From Elusimicrobium sp. (GTDB lineage: Bacteria > Elusimicrobiota > Elusimicrobia > Elusimicrobiales > Elusimicrobiaceae): a DNA stretch of 64,000 bases. Shown here piece by piece: positions 8,703-17,259 of this stretch. Below the pieces are notes generated by a model. That model ran no database searches, was not told where the DNA came from, and worked only from the letters and a program-made list of their open reading frames with translations. The position numbers and the translations under genes were made by a program. The DNA lies in NCBI GenBank assembly GCA_015062115.1, contig SUVG01000005.1:105969-169968 (forward strand). Direction: 5' to 3'. Position 1 is the stretch's first letter, and each line of letters starts with the position of its first letter.

Positions 8703-9092
8703 CTATTTCGCCTCTTCCACAGCCGGGGCCGCGGTTTCAGCGGTTTTGGCTACGGGTTTTTTGATTTCCTGCAAGCGGGCGGCTTTACCGGAGAGTTTGG
8801 TTAAGTAGTTGAGTTTGGCTCTTCTTACTTTGCCGATCTTGAGGACTTCAATGCTGTCCACGCGGGGGGAGTGGAGCGGGAAAATGCGTTCCACACCGAC
8901 GCCGAACGAAATTTTGCGAACGGTGAACGTTTCGCTGATGCCGGAACCTCTGCGGGCGATTACTACGCCGTCAAAGGCTTGGATTCTTTCGTTGTCACCT
9001 TCGACAACTTTTACTTTTACTCTTACCGTATCACCGGCTTTGAAAGTCGGGATATTGGTTTTGAGATTGTGTTTAATATCGTTGATATTCAT
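8703..9092 (-). CDS. rplS: 50S ribosomal protein L19
   Basis: 129 residues. [32 protein letters not shown] and [30 protein letters not shown] are the hallmark L19 stretches; the protein sits at the 30S/50S interface. A low-complexity Ala/Glu/Lys tail of about 20 residues follows the conserved core. It is the last gene of the operon, 5 bases after trmD, and is followed by a strong terminator. Confidence 0.97.
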   Translation of the reverse strand: MNINDIKHNLKTNIPTFKAGDTVRVKVKVVEGDNERIQAFDGVVIARRGSGISETFTVRKISFGVGVERIFPLHSPRVDSIEVLKIGKVRRAKLNYLTKLSGKAARLQEIKKPVAKTAETAAPAVEEAK

Positions 9093-9097
9093 AAAAC

Positions 9098-9814
9098 TTA
9101 CTTCCTCCGAATCGTTTTCTTTTGGACCTTTTTTGGCTTTAGAGAGGCGGTTTCAAGCAAATCGGGTCTTAACTGTTTGGTTAATTGTAAAGATTGTTCG
9201 CGTTTCCACGCTTCTATTTCTTTGTGGTTTCCGTTGAGTAGCACCTGCGGAACCCTGCGGCCGCGCCATACTTCCGGGCGTGTATATTGCGGGGCTTCCA
9301 GCAAATTATCCTCAAACGACTCCGAACTCGTTACGCCTTCTTTCTTAAAAGTTCCTTTTTGAAGTCTGGTAATGGCATCTATCATAGTGCAAGCGGCGAG
9401 TTCTCCGCCTGTTAAAATGAAGTTGCCTAAAGAAACTTCCAAATCCACCTCGGGATAAATCCGTGCGTCAATTCCTTCATAATGCCCGCACACAAAAATG
9501 AGGTGGCGCTTTTTGGCTAACTTTTTTGCCAGTTCCTGGTTAAAAGTCTGCCCGCGCGGGCTGGTTAAAATGACGAACGAAGTTTTTTTGCGTAACTTGT
9601 TAATCGCCTGGTACAGCGGCTCGGCTTTCATTAACATTCCGGGCCCGCCGCCGTAAGGGCGGTCGTCGATGGTTTTGTGCTTATCCTCGGTAAACTGCCG
9701 AGGGCTCAGCGTTGCCAACTTAATTATCCCCGCTTTGCGCGCGCGCCCGACAATGCTGTGGGAAAGCGTGCTTTCAACCATTTCTTCAAACGCGGTGATA
9801 ACGTCTATTTTCAT
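9098..9814 (-). CDS. trmD: tRNA (guanine-37-N1)-methyltransferase
   Basis: 238 residues from [14 protein letters not shown]. It methylates G37 next to the anticodon using S-adenosylmethionine, which prevents +1 frameshifting. SPOUT/trefoil-knot signatures are present: [40 protein letters not shown], and [14 protein letters not shown]. The start was placed at 9814 because the longer frame runs through the preceding khpA gene. The khpA stop and this ATG share one base (TAATG), so translation is coupled. The usual partner rimM is not between khpA and trmD here. Confidence 0.96.
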   Translation of the reverse strand: MKIDVITAFEEMVESTLSHSIVGRARKAGIIKLATLSPRQFTEDKHKTIDDRPYGGGPGMLMKAEPLYQAINKLRKKTSFVILTSPRGQTFNQELAKKLAKKRHLIFVCGHYEGIDARIYPEVDLEVSLGNFILTGGELAACTMIDAITRLQKGTFKKEGVTSSESFEDNLLEAPQYTRPEVWRGRRVPQVLLNGNHKEIEAWKREQSLQLTKQLRPDLLETASLKPKKVQKKTIRRK

Positions 9815-10044
9815 TAGTCTTCCAACTTTAGGGTAACTTTTTTGTCTTGCTTGGCGGCGGCTGCATTTAACACCGTGCGAACTGCCTTGATGATGCATCC
9901 GTCTTTGCCAATGATTTTACCTTTATCAGCGGTGTCCACTTTGGTGGACAGGTAAACTTTGTTCTGCTCAATCCTTTCTTCCACAACCACATTATCCGGG
10001 GTAGAAGAAAGCGATTTCAAAAGCAGCGTTGCAAGTTCTTTCAT
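9814..10044 (-). CDS. khpA: KhpA, KH-domain RNA-binding protein
   Basis: 76 residues, nearly all one KH domain. DKGKIIGKDGCIIKAVRTVL contains the GxxG loop (as IGKDG) that grips single-stranded RNA. KhpA works with KhpB/Jag in RNA binding and cell-envelope control in other bacteria. Its place between rpsP and trmD is the standard one. It overlaps trmD by one base. Confidence 0.93.
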   Translation of the reverse strand: MKELATLLLKSLSSTPDNVVVEERIEQNKVYLSTKVDTADKGKIIGKDGCIIKAVRTVLNAAAAKQDKKVTLKLED

Positions 10045-10061
10045 AACGTGCCTTGCCGCGT

Positions 10062-10310
10062 TTATTTAGCGCTGGCTTTTTTGATCAAACTGGCTACGGT
10101 TTCAGAGGGTTTGGCACCCACTTTCATCCAATATTCCACTCTGGGCATGTCGAGTTTAACTTGTTCGGCGGCATTGGGGTTGCAGGGGTGATAGATACCC
10201 AAAACTTCTTTGGCTGCGTTGCCTACCGCGCAAGATTTTTCAATCGCTACAACTCTGTACTGCGGAAGGCTTTTTTTGCCGACTCTCTGTAATCTGATAA
10301 CTACTGCCAT
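10062..10310 (-). CDS. rpsP: 30S ribosomal protein S16
   Basis: 82 residues. MAVVIRLQRVGKKSLPQYRVVA is the S16 start signature, with the later WMKVGAKPSETVASLI segment. It lies in the fmt-PASTA-rpe-rpsP-khpA-trmD-rplS run. It has a good ribosome binding site (AAGGAGAG) and a 47-base gap after rpe, so an internal promoter is possible but I see no clear box. Confidence 0.97.
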   Translation of the reverse strand: MAVVIRLQRVGKKSLPQYRVVAIEKSCAVGNAAKEVLGIYHPCNPNAAEQVKLDMPRVEYWMKVGAKPSETVASLIKKASAK

Positions 10311-10357
10311 TTATGACTCTCCTTATTATGCTTTTGCTTGTTGCAAAAGACTGATAA

Positions 10358-11053
10358 TTAAATGTCCGGGGCCGCCTGTCTGATTTGCTTGAGGGCCAAT
10401 ACAGGGTCCGCGGCTTTGAAAATTGCATTTCCGGCGACTAACGCATCTGCTCCCGCGCCAATGGCTAACGGAGCCGTTTGGGCGTTAATGCCGCCGTCCA
10501 CTTCCAGCCAAATTGCTTTGCCGGAACGGTTTATAATTTCGCGTACCCGGCGGATTTGTTCGGGGGATGAAGGCAAAAAGGCCTGTCCGCCAAATCCGGG
10601 ATATACGCTCATCACAAGTATTAAATCTAACTTACCCAACCACGGGGTAATCAGTTCCGGGTCGGTATCGGGTTTAATGGAAAGACCCGCTTTTACACCT
10701 AAACTTTTAATTTTCTTAAAAGATTCGGCCAAATCGTCTTTTGCTTCTATGTGTACGGTTAATAAATCCGCACCCGCTTTGGCAAAAGGCTCAATAAAAA
10801 GAAGCGGTTTTTCCACCATTAAGTGTACATCTAAAGGTAAACTTGTTTTTCCGTTCAAAGAACTTACTAACGACGGGCCGAAACTTAAATTCGGTACAAA
10901 ATGCCCGTCCATAATGTCCACATGCAACCAATCTGCACCCGCGTCTTCCACACGCTTTACTTCTTCACCTAAACGGAACAAGTCCGCAGACAATATGGAA
11001 GGCGCAATAGATATTTTACCATTTACAGGGGGCATTTTGGAAGGGGGTATCAC
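10358..11053 (-). CDS. rpe: Ribulose-phosphate 3-epimerase
   Basis: A 231-residue TIM-barrel enzyme that interconverts ribulose-5-phosphate and xylulose-5-phosphate in the pentose phosphate pathway. Signatures: ISIAPSILSADLFRLGEE, LHVDIMDGHFVPNLSFGP (metal-binding His/Asp), LDVHLMVEKP, VMSVYPGFGGQAF, and EVDGGINAQTAPLA followed by GADALVAGNAIF. The start is a GTG that overlaps the stop of the PASTA gene (GTGA); an in-frame ATG six codons later (11035) is the alternative. Its location in a translation operon is typical of many bacteria. Confidence 0.95.
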   Translation of the reverse strand: MIPPSKMPPVNGKISIAPSILSADLFRLGEEVKRVEDAGADWLHVDIMDGHFVPNLSFGPSLVSSLNGKTSLPLDVHLMVEKPLLFIEPFAKAGADLLTVHIEAKDDLAESFKKIKSLGVKAGLSIKPDTDPELITPWLGKLDLILVMSVYPGFGGQAFLPSSPEQIRRVREIINRSGKAIWLEVDGGINAQTAPLAIGAGADALVAGNAIFKAADPVLALKQIRQAAPDI

Positions 11054-12051
11054 AAAACCTCCCGCTCGCGGACTAAAATACCGTCTGTAAACACACGCAC
11101 CGTGGCTTTGCCGGAATAAGGAATTTCCAGGTCAATTTTGGAGCCGGGTTGCTTGGTTTCGTTCAAAATTTCATTTTCACCGGTTTCATCTTCCAGCACT
11201 ACGCGCACGCGGCTGGCGTTTTTGCCTTGGGGCATTTCGTAGTGCAAATGATAGGTTTTTTCGTTATCGGCAACTTCGCGGCGGCTGACAATCACTTCCA
11301 CATTGGTTCCGGGGGCGATTTGTGTATCGGCCGCAGGGCGTTGTTCGGCAATAGTGCCGTTGGGGAAGACGGAATCTTTATCTTCCCGAATAATTAAATT
11401 GATATTTTGGGAACTGGCCCACAAGGTGGCAACTGCTAATTTTTTGCTCTTAAAGTTAGGTACCAATACTACACTGGACGGCGGGGCCCCGTTGGAAAGA
11501 GTTAAAGATACTTTTTCTCCCTTTTGAACCATGCTGTCGGCTTTGGGGGTTTGCGCCACGATTAAGCCTTTTTCGTAAGTAAGGGAATAGGCATTTTCTA
11601 CTTTGTCCACGAGAAGACCCGCTTGGCGAACGGCCAACTGCGCGGCGCGCAAATCGGTACCTACCGTGTTGGGAACAAATACCATTTCGTCCCCTTGGCT
11701 GATCCACACGCGAATTACGCGTCCTTCGCGCACGGTGGAACCGGCGGAAGGAATTTGGCGAAGTACGGAACCGGGGGGAACATCTTGGGCGTATTCGATA
11801 CCTGCTTGTTTAAGGGCCAAGTTTTGGGCGGCCAACATATCCAAGGCTTGGGTAATGGGTTTTTTGGTAATGTCGGGGACGGTAACTTCTTTGCGGGTAT
11901 GTACGAGCGCACCGAACACCCAATCAATGGACACAAAAATAAGAGCCGCAAAAAAAGCCGCAATCACCCCGGCAACAATCCATTTGGTGCGGCCGGATTT
12001 TTTGGGCTTGTTTAAGAAATCATCAAAATTTTGTTGGTTATCAGTAGGCAT
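11050..12051 (-). CDS. Membrane-anchored PASTA-repeat protein
   Basis: 333 residues: a short cytosolic N-terminus, one membrane helix (about residues 25-47, WIVAGVIAAFFAALIFVSIDW), then three PASTA repeats (about 55-122, 123-192, 193-265; each with a VP..x.x.A...L...GL-type start and a G..V.v.vS end), and a beta-rich tail. PASTA domains bind peptidoglycan fragments and usually form the sensor part of Ser/Thr kinases or class B PBPs, but no kinase or transpeptidase domain is attached here. It probably sits in the periplasm as a wall-binding protein. The overlaps with fmt (1 base) and rpe (4 bases) show tight coupling. Confidence 0.88.
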   Translation of the reverse strand: MPTDNQQNFDDFLNKPKKSGRTKWIVAGVIAAFFAALIFVSIDWVFGALVHTRKEVTVPDITKKPITQALDMLAAQNLALKQAGIEYAQDVPPGSVLRQIPSAGSTVREGRVIRVWISQGDEMVFVPNTVGTDLRAAQLAVRQAGLLVDKVENAYSLTYEKGLIVAQTPKADSMVQKGEKVSLTLSNGAPPSSVVLVPNFKSKKLAVATLWASSQNINLIIREDKDSVFPNGTIAEQRPAADTQIAPGTNVEVIVSRREVADNEKTYHLHYEMPQGKNASRVRVVLEDETGENEILNETKQPGSKIDLEIPYSGKATVRVFTDGILVREREVL

Positions 12052-13007
12052 TATTCTACGAATGCTCCGTCGTTAGATTTCACTCCGTACCCGTTTGCAA
12101 AGGCTTCTGCAGGCATGGGCTTTTTGCCTGCGGGCTGTACTTCTTTTAACCACAGGCTTCCTTCTTTACATTTTACTAAAATTCCATTTCCGCGTTCAAT
12201 GTTAAGCACCGTTCCGGGCAAAGCCGAAGAGGCGGTGTTTCCCGCAGAGAGTTGGGTGGAAATTAACTGTAACAAATCGTTTTTTCCGTTTTTGGTAAAC
12301 GGAATTTTCGGTTTAGGGCCGCAGGCAAGGCCGCGCACTTTATTGTGCAGTTGCGTAGCGGTTAATTCCGCCGGGCGCAAAACGGCCTCCTCCTTGGATA
12401 TCATCGGCGCTAAAGTGGGTTCGCCTGTTTGGGGAACACGCGGTAAATCGCCGTTTTCGGCGCGGGTAATGGTTTCGCGTAAGGCATCAACTCCCAAAGG
12501 AATTAACTTTTCAAAAAGGGTTTTGGCATTATCTTGCGGTTCAATGGCGGTTTCTTTTTGCAAGAACAACGGGCCGTCGTCCATGCCTTCACAAATCCAA
12601 AAAGTAGAAACCCCCGTTTGGGTATAACCTTGGATAAGAGCCTGCTGCACGGGGGCGGCGCCGCGCAAATGCGGTAACAACGAAAAGTGCACATTGATTA
12701 GTCCCAATTTAGGAAGAGCCAAAAAGTTAGGGCGGAAAATTTTTCCGTAAGCCACCACAATTCCTAAATCAAAAGGAACGGCGGAAATTTGGTCAAAACT
12801 GTCTTTTAATTTTTCGGGAGACAAAACAGAAAGGCCCAATTCCAACGCACGTTTTTTAACGGGGCAGGGGGATATTTCCATGCCGCGTCCGCGCGGTTTA
12901 TCGGCCTGGGTAACCACCAATTGGATATCGGTTAATTGGTGGGTAAGTTCTAAATAGGGAACGGAAATATCGGGGGTTCCAAAAAAAATTGTTTTAAGTT
13001 TTGCCAT
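12051..13007 (-). CDS. fmt: Methionyl-tRNA formyltransferase
   Basis: 318 residues. It formylates Met-tRNA-fMet for initiation. Visible: LKTIFFGTPDISVPYLELT, DLGIVVAYGKIF, and the folate/catalytic block INVHFSLLPHLRGAAPVQQALIQG with the S-L-L-P-x-x-R-G signature, then the C-terminal OB-like domain that contacts tRNA. No def (peptide deformylase) gene is adjacent. The ATG is preceded at 7 bases by TAAAAT with a TGC extension and no ribosome binding site, so the operon's first mRNA may be leaderless. Confidence 0.95.
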   Translation of the reverse strand: MAKLKTIFFGTPDISVPYLELTHQLTDIQLVVTQADKPRGRGMEISPCPVKKRALELGLSVLSPEKLKDSFDQISAVPFDLGIVVAYGKIFRPNFLALPKLGLINVHFSLLPHLRGAAPVQQALIQGYTQTGVSTFWICEGMDDGPLFLQKETAIEPQDNAKTLFEKLIPLGVDALRETITRAENGDLPRVPQTGEPTLAPMISKEEAVLRPAELTATQLHNKVRGLACGPKPKIPFTKNGKNDLLQLISTQLSAGNTASSALPGTVLNIERGNGILVKCKEGSLWLKEVQPAGKKPMPAEAFANGYGVKSNDGAFVE

Positions 13008-13014
13008 TATTTAT

Positions 13015-13023
13015 ATTTTAGCA
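13015..13023 (-). promoter_or_regulatory. Extended -10 promoter (TGC TAAAAT) of the fmt operon
   Basis: On the minus strand TGC-TAAAAT is followed by ATAAATA and then the fmt ATG. The 7-base gap matches the spacing at several other genes in this window. Confidence 0.5.
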
Positions 13024-13075
13024 AATTGTAAAAAATAGTATGATAATGAAAGAATACCGAGAGGGACATAAAGAC

Positions 13076-13990
13076 ATGGACGAATTAAAAAATCAATTTG
13101 AAAAAGACTACCAAGATTTCAAAACCCATATCCACACCACCCTACAGCCGGAGATGAAAAAAATATATCAGCCGCTAGATTGGAATATGATTTGTATTCT
13201 CCTCTTTATCATCATGGGGTTGGGGTGGGTGAGTTTTGCTTTTTTTGATGGAAAAGAATTGTTAAAGAATGTAGGGCTTCCTTGTGTTTTTGTAATAGTC
13301 TTTTTACTTTTTAAGTCGTCCAAAATGGGGAAGGATATAACCGATTTTTCTTGGCAAAAAATTACCGAGTATTTGGGCCTTCAACTGGTTAAAGATGATA
13401 TTCATTTCCCGGAAGGAATGCACCTGGCGTGGCGGGTAGGGTTATGCGAGGTTTCCAATCATCAATCCTATCGTATGATAGGAAAACAAAACGGTGTAAC
13501 GGTGCAAATTGTTCGTTTTTTTGTCCCTTTGCAGAATAGCGAGAAGTCACCTAAAGAAAAAGCGGGTTTCTTGGTAATGATGGATATGGAAAAAAACTAT
13601 CCGGGCACCACGCTGTTGGTTTCGGATTCTCTATCCGCTAAGTGGAAGGGAAGTTTCGCCGGTTTGCAACGCGTGAAATTGGAATGGTTGGCCTTTGAAG
13701 AGAAATTTGATTTATTTTGCGACCAAGAGCGTGCGGTACGCAAAATTTTTACGCCGGATGTGATGACCGCTATTTATGATTTTGCTGAGAAGTTTGCCCC
13801 GGTGTCGGATTCGTTTTTTGCCTTTTCGGAAGGGAAAATATGTTTTTGTTGTGAAACATTAAGTTCTTCTTTAAGCATTTTTGAAAATACAGCCGAAAAA
13901 GAATGGGAAGAGTTGTTTGTCAGCCTGTGGTTTTTAAGCCACTTACCGGCGTTTTTGCACTACAAGTTAGTAGCCAAAGAACAAAAGTAA
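13076..13990 (+). CDS. DUF3137-like membrane protein
   Basis: 304 residues from MDELKNQFEKDYQDF. An upstream in-frame ATG at 13040 lies inside a likely -10 element (TATGATAAT, 13039-13047), whereas 13076 has GAGAGGGAC at a normal distance, so I prefer 13076. Layout: an N-terminal amphipathic helix, two adjacent membrane segments (about residues 40-85), then a soluble domain with VTVQIVRFFVP...AGFLVMMDMEKNYPGTTLLV and ERAVRKIFTPDVMTAIYDFAEK. The latter resembles the end pattern of the DUF3137 family. Function unknown; members are thought to be membrane-associated. Confidence 0.7.
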   Translation: MDELKNQFEKDYQDFKTHIHTTLQPEMKKIYQPLDWNMICILLFIIMGLGWVSFAFFDGKELLKNVGLPCVFVIVFLLFKSSKMGKDITDFSWQKITEYLGLQLVKDDIHFPEGMHLAWRVGLCEVSNHQSYRMIGKQNGVTVQIVRFFVPLQNSEKSPKEKAGFLVMMDMEKNYPGTTLLVSDSLSAKWKGSFAGLQRVKLEWLAFEEKFDLFCDQERAVRKIFTPDVMTAIYDFAEKFAPVSDSFFAFSEGKICFCCETLSSSLSIFENTAEKEWEELFVSLWFLSHLPAFLHYKLVAKEQK

Positions 13991-13994
13991 AATT

Positions 13995-14019
13995 AAAAAC
14001 CCCGCTGTAAGCGGGGTTA
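13995..14019 (+). terminator. Intrinsic terminator
   Basis: AACCCCGC-TGTAA-GCGGGGTT hairpin directly after the DUF3137-like gene. The T-run is short, so it may rely on the strong stem. Confidence 0.7.
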
Positions 14020-14044
14020 AATTCAACGGAGAGGGAGGGATTTG
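14017..14044. repeat. Duplicate of the tRNA-Ser 3' end (copy 1 of a 28-bp direct repeat)
   Basis: Positions 14017-14044 repeat 14214-14241 base for base. Copy 2 is the 3' end (acceptor and part of the T arm) of the tRNA-Ser gene plus a few trailing bases; copy 1 has no tRNA body attached. After copy 1 the sequence becomes palindromic: AAAATTCC-TGAC-GGAATTTT, then TTTGCC-TAAC-GGCAAA. It closes with CAAATCCC at 14140-14147, the inverse of GGGATTTG at 14037-14044. Confidence 0.75.
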
Positions 14045-14191
14045 CCTTCCGGTAAAATTCCTGACGGAATTTTCCTGCAGGCCGGGCTCGCGGTACTCGC
14101 CTTTGCCTAACGGCAAAACTCGTACAACGCTCCGCCTTTCAAATCCCTACGCCACACAAAGCAGTTTGTATGGCTCCAACCGTTAAAATAA

Positions 14192-14215
14192 AAAGGCCCC
14201 CTCGCGGGAGCCTTT
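14192..14215 (-). terminator. Terminator downstream of tRNA-Ser
   Basis: AAAGGCCCCC-TCGC-GGGAGCCTTT-type hairpin with T-rich flank on the minus strand, 9 bases after the tRNA 3' end. Confidence 0.75.
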
Positions 14216-14223
14216 AAATTCAA

Positions 14224-14308
14224 CGGAGAGGGAGGGATTTGAACCCTCGAAACCTTGCGGTTTACAGGTTTTCGAGACCTGCTGTTTCAACCACTCACAC
14301 ACCTCTCC
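14224..14308 (-). tRNA. tRNA-Ser (anticodon CGA)
   Basis: 85 bases. Acceptor GGAGAGG pairs with CCTCTCC, the discriminator is G, and the anticodon stem CAGGT/ACCTG holds the loop CTCGAAA, giving anticodon CGA for UCG codons. A long variable arm (AAACC-GCAA-GGTTT) is typical of serine tRNAs, and the T loop is GTTCAAATC. CCA is not encoded, so the CCA-adding enzyme near 61 kb is needed. Confidence 0.95.
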
Positions 14309-14390
14309 AAATTGCGCTCGGGCCGAGTGGCGAACCACTAAACGCCTATACATATTATATCAAACTTTTTTGCTTGCTGTCGCAGGATGG

Positions 14391-15266
14391 TCAGGCGGGG
14401 TTTTGTGTTTGCGGTTGCGTTTCCTGCGGCGTATTTAAGGACTCGATAAAAATATGAGCCGAGGGGATAAGCCAATCAAAACTGTGGTGCACACCCGTAA
14501 GCGACATAAACTTTGCCGTTCCCAAAGGGGCTTTGGCGGCTAAATCGCGACTCATAGTCCAAGGAATAGTGGCATCTTGTTGGGAATAGCCTACCAAAAT
14601 AGGTGCGCGTACTTTTTGGATTAAACTTACATTGTCAAAAGTTTTGTTCCAAAGCAACGGTTTGAGAAAGAGAACGATAATCTTACGGCCGGGGGAATTG
14701 TGGTCGTGCTTACGGGCCAATACGTAGTAACCCATTTCCGTCATGTTGGTAAACGGACTTTGCAAGATAAGCGATTTGATGGGAAGTTTGGAAAATTGCG
14801 CGGCTACATGTAAGGCTGGGGTAGCCCCTAACGAAAACCCCCACAGGACAATTTGTTTCGGTAAAAGTTTTAAGTCCGTCATCATATAAGAAAACGAAGC
14901 CGCGGCATCGTCTTTCATATTTTTTTCGCTGGGTCTTCCTTTACTTTTACCAAAACCGCGGTAATCGGGCATTAAAACCCCATAGCCTTCTTTGTTTAAG
15001 TCCAGTGCGAAGTCCTGAAAATCATAGGCGTTGTGTTTTTGGCCGTGAAGAAACAGCACCGTCGGTTTGTTTTCTTTAGCGGACAGGTACAGGGCATAGA
15101 GTTTTTCGCCGTTACGGGCCGGAAAAGAAATTTCCTGAAAAGACGGTTTCAAATTATAAACTTGGCGGTTCGGCTGAAAAATAAAAAAGTCACTGGCGTG
15201 GTCTAAAAACAAAGCCCAACCGATCAGTAACAGCACAAGCACTAAAGTGGGAATATATTTTCGCAT
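14391..15266 (-). CDS. Alpha/beta hydrolase, membrane-anchored (BEM46/YhfK-type serine hydrolase)
   Basis: 291 residues. One N-terminal membrane anchor or signal (about residues 5-22), then a full alpha/beta hydrolase core: VLFLHGQKHNAYDF (oxyanion HG), MPDYRGFGKSKG, the nucleophile elbow WGFSLGA, SPFTNM, the acid in YSQQDATIPW, and the catalytic histidine in GVHHSFDW. It ends in a Gln/Pro/Thr tail. The family contains peptidases, esterases and thioesterases of unknown substrate. A ribosome binding site AGAGG is present. It is convergent with tRNA-Ser and probably monocistronic. Confidence 0.85.
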   Translation of the reverse strand: MRKYIPTLVLVLLLIGWALFLDHASDFFIFQPNRQVYNLKPSFQEISFPARNGEKLYALYLSAKENKPTVLFLHGQKHNAYDFQDFALDLNKEGYGVLMPDYRGFGKSKGRPSEKNMKDDAAASFSYMMTDLKLLPKQIVLWGFSLGATPALHVAAQFSKLPIKSLILQSPFTNMTEMGYYVLARKHDHNSPGRKIIVLFLKPLLWNKTFDNVSLIQKVRAPILVGYSQQDATIPWTMSRDLAAKAPLGTAKFMSLTGVHHSFDWLIPSAHIFIESLNTPQETQPQTQNPA

Positions 15267-15372
15267 AAGAACCTCTTGCGATATAGTAGCAAAAAAGATG
15301 ATTTTACGAAAGAGTTTTGTAAAAGAATTTTTTGAGGCGGCCCTTATGAGTGATAAGGCGCGGAATAGATTT

Positions 15373-15381
15373 TGGTATAAT
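15373..15381 (+). promoter_or_regulatory. Extended -10 promoter (TGG TATAAT), leaderless start
   Basis: A consensus TATAAT with TGG extension lies 7 bases before the ATG at 15389, and no ribosome binding site is present. Confidence 0.6.
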
Positions 15382-15388
15382 CGGGTAT

Positions 15389-16288
15389 ATGATAAACAAA
15401 AAAGTATTGGATAATTTTTTAGAGCATGGTTTTATAAGTAAACCCGATTACGAACGCGCTTTGTCTGTTCTTCCGCGGGAAAATCCAAAGGATTGGGCCC
15501 TTCGCCGCCTGTTAGGGGTGGGAAGCGGCCTCTTTTTAGCGGGGATCGTTTGTTTTTTTGCATACAACTGGAAAGAGATAGGGGTGTCCCTGAGGTTGGG
15601 TCTTCCGTTATTGGGAATGTTTCTCTGTGCATTAGGGGGGTGGAAGTTTCGCCCCGAGACCCCCGTAGGGGCGGCTTTTTGTGTGGCAACCGGGGTATTT
15701 GCCGGTACCTTTATGGCGGGATACGGACAAGAGTTCCAAACAGGTGCTTTTGTTTATGAACTTTTTTCTTCTTGGACAATTATTTTAGCGGTGTTGGCTC
15801 TTATCAGCCAAGTACGCTGGTTGTGGCTGATGGCGTTTTATGCTTTCGCTGTTTATTTGGAAACAAAATATTCGCTGGCGGCTGAATTTTACGGCATGGT
15901 AGGGTGTGGTTTGGCTGCGTGGGCCGTTTGCGAAATGATGATATACAAAAAGGTGTGGCCCGCCTCTTTTAGAAATTGGTTTTTTATTCCCTTCTTTGCT
16001 TATTTATTAATTCATTCTTTCCTTCTGTTTGAGGCGTATAATACGATTAAATTTTGGGTAATGCCGCTACTGGCTTTACTTGGGATTGTTCTTTCGCTTA
16101 AAATGCTTAAGTCTGCTTCTCTTTTATGTACCAGTGTACTTGTGTTAACGATATTTTTGAATGTGGAATTGTTCAAAAAAATGACCTTTGACCACATTTT
16201 ATCTTACGGATATGCCTCGGCTTTTATCTTTGCTTGGGCCGGATTGGCAGCTTGGAGAGGGGTACAATATATTAGGGGGAAGAAATGA
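15389..16288 (+). CDS. DUF2157 membrane protein
   Basis: 299 residues from MINKKVLDNFLEHGFIS. The frame is open to 15350, but a perfect -10 box would then lie inside the gene. A short soluble N-terminal helix bundle (LLEHGFISKPDYERAL...W) is followed by 9-10 membrane segments, the organisation of DUF2157. It is the first of three overlapping genes with DUF4401 and GDYXXLXY partners, a set found together in many Gram-negatives and of unknown function in the inner membrane. Confidence 0.83.
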   Translation: MINKKVLDNFLEHGFISKPDYERALSVLPRENPKDWALRRLLGVGSGLFLAGIVCFFAYNWKEIGVSLRLGLPLLGMFLCALGGWKFRPETPVGAAFCVATGVFAGTFMAGYGQEFQTGAFVYELFSSWTIILAVLALISQVRWLWLMAFYAFAVYLETKYSLAAEFYGMVGCGLAAWAVCEMMIYKKVWPASFRNWFFIPFFAYLLIHSFLLFEAYNTIKFWVMPLLALLGIVLSLKMLKSASLLCTSVLVLTIFLNVELFKKMTFDHILSYGYASAFIFAWAGLAAWRGVQYIRGKK

Positions 16289-17259
16289 CCGAACAAGAAT
16301 TATTAAACCAAGTTCCCGCCGAAAAGAAAGAAGAGGCAAAGGCCCTTCTGCACAGTCGTTCGTTAAGTGTACATATCGGGATACAAATTATTTTGTTTGT
16401 AGGGGCTTTTTTATCTTCAGCTGTATGTGTGTTGGGAACCTGGCTGATAGGGGGAATGGATTCTATGTTGCTATGGGGCCTCTGTTGGACGGGTTTTGGT
16501 TACTGGTTGTTGAGGTTGGGGAAACAACATGGCGATATCGCCTATGTATTTGTGGAGTATTTGGGACTGATTTTAAGCATAGGCGGTCGTGCGGTTATAC
16601 TGATATTGTTGACGGAAAATATATCCAATCCGGTTGTCGAGGCTTTGTGTGTAACGGCTGTAGCGGCAATCAGTTATCCTTTCTTTACCCATAAATTGGA
16701 CCGCTTTATTTTTTCGGCCATATCGTTGTTTGTTTGGACAGAAGTTTTGCATGAAGAACGGCTTGTGTCCAACTCTTACTTTGGGTTTATTTCGTTGGTT
16801 TTGGTGTCGGCGTCCGGTTGGTTTTTTGCTACCCGTAAAGTTGTTTTGCGTCCCTTGGCGTATGCTTTATTGGGGATAGGTTTGAGTAATTGTATTCCGG
16901 GAATGCCCGGCGAAATATGGCACGGCCTTGTACGGGTGTTGGCGGCCGGAAGTGTGGCTTTTGGCATTTCCCGTTTGCCTGTTAAATTTGTGGAAAAACT
17001 ATTGCTTTGTCTTTTGACGGCGGTATTGGCTTGTTGTCTAAACGCCCTTTCTTTCTTGGGAATTGTTGTTTGCGTGGCGGGGTATTTATTGCGTGAAAAA
17101 ATTGCGGAATGGTTGGGAATGGCTGCGTTTTGCGCAGGTCTTTGGTTTTTGTATTTTAGTCTATCCGGAACACTGCTGTATAAGTCGGGTTGTTTAGTCG
17201 GGAGCGGGTTGGTGGTGTTGGCCCTTTATGCTTATATGCGGAGGAAATATGCGCGGTAA
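16285..17259 (+). CDS. DUF4401-like membrane protein
   Basis: 324 residues with about ten membrane helices. It ends with the motif LLYKSGCLVGSGLVVLALYAYMRRK, similar to the conserved L..KS..L...G..LL..R ending of DUF4401. It overlaps the DUF2157 gene as ATGA (4 bases) and the GDYXXLXY gene by 11 bases, so the three are translationally coupled and probably form one membrane complex. Confidence 0.78.
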   Translation: MTEQELLNQVPAEKKEEAKALLHSRSLSVHIGIQIILFVGAFLSSAVCVLGTWLIGGMDSMLLWGLCWTGFGYWLLRLGKQHGDIAYVFVEYLGLILSIGGRAVILILLTENISNPVVEALCVTAVAAISYPFFTHKLDRFIFSAISLFVWTEVLHEERLVSNSYFGFISLVLVSASGWFFATRKVVLRPLAYALLGIGLSNCIPGMPGEIWHGLVRVLAAGSVAFGISRLPVKFVEKLLLCLLTAVLACCLNALSFLGIVVCVAGYLLREKIAEWLGMAAFCAGLWFLYFSLSGTLLYKSGCLVGSGLVVLALYAYMRRKYAR

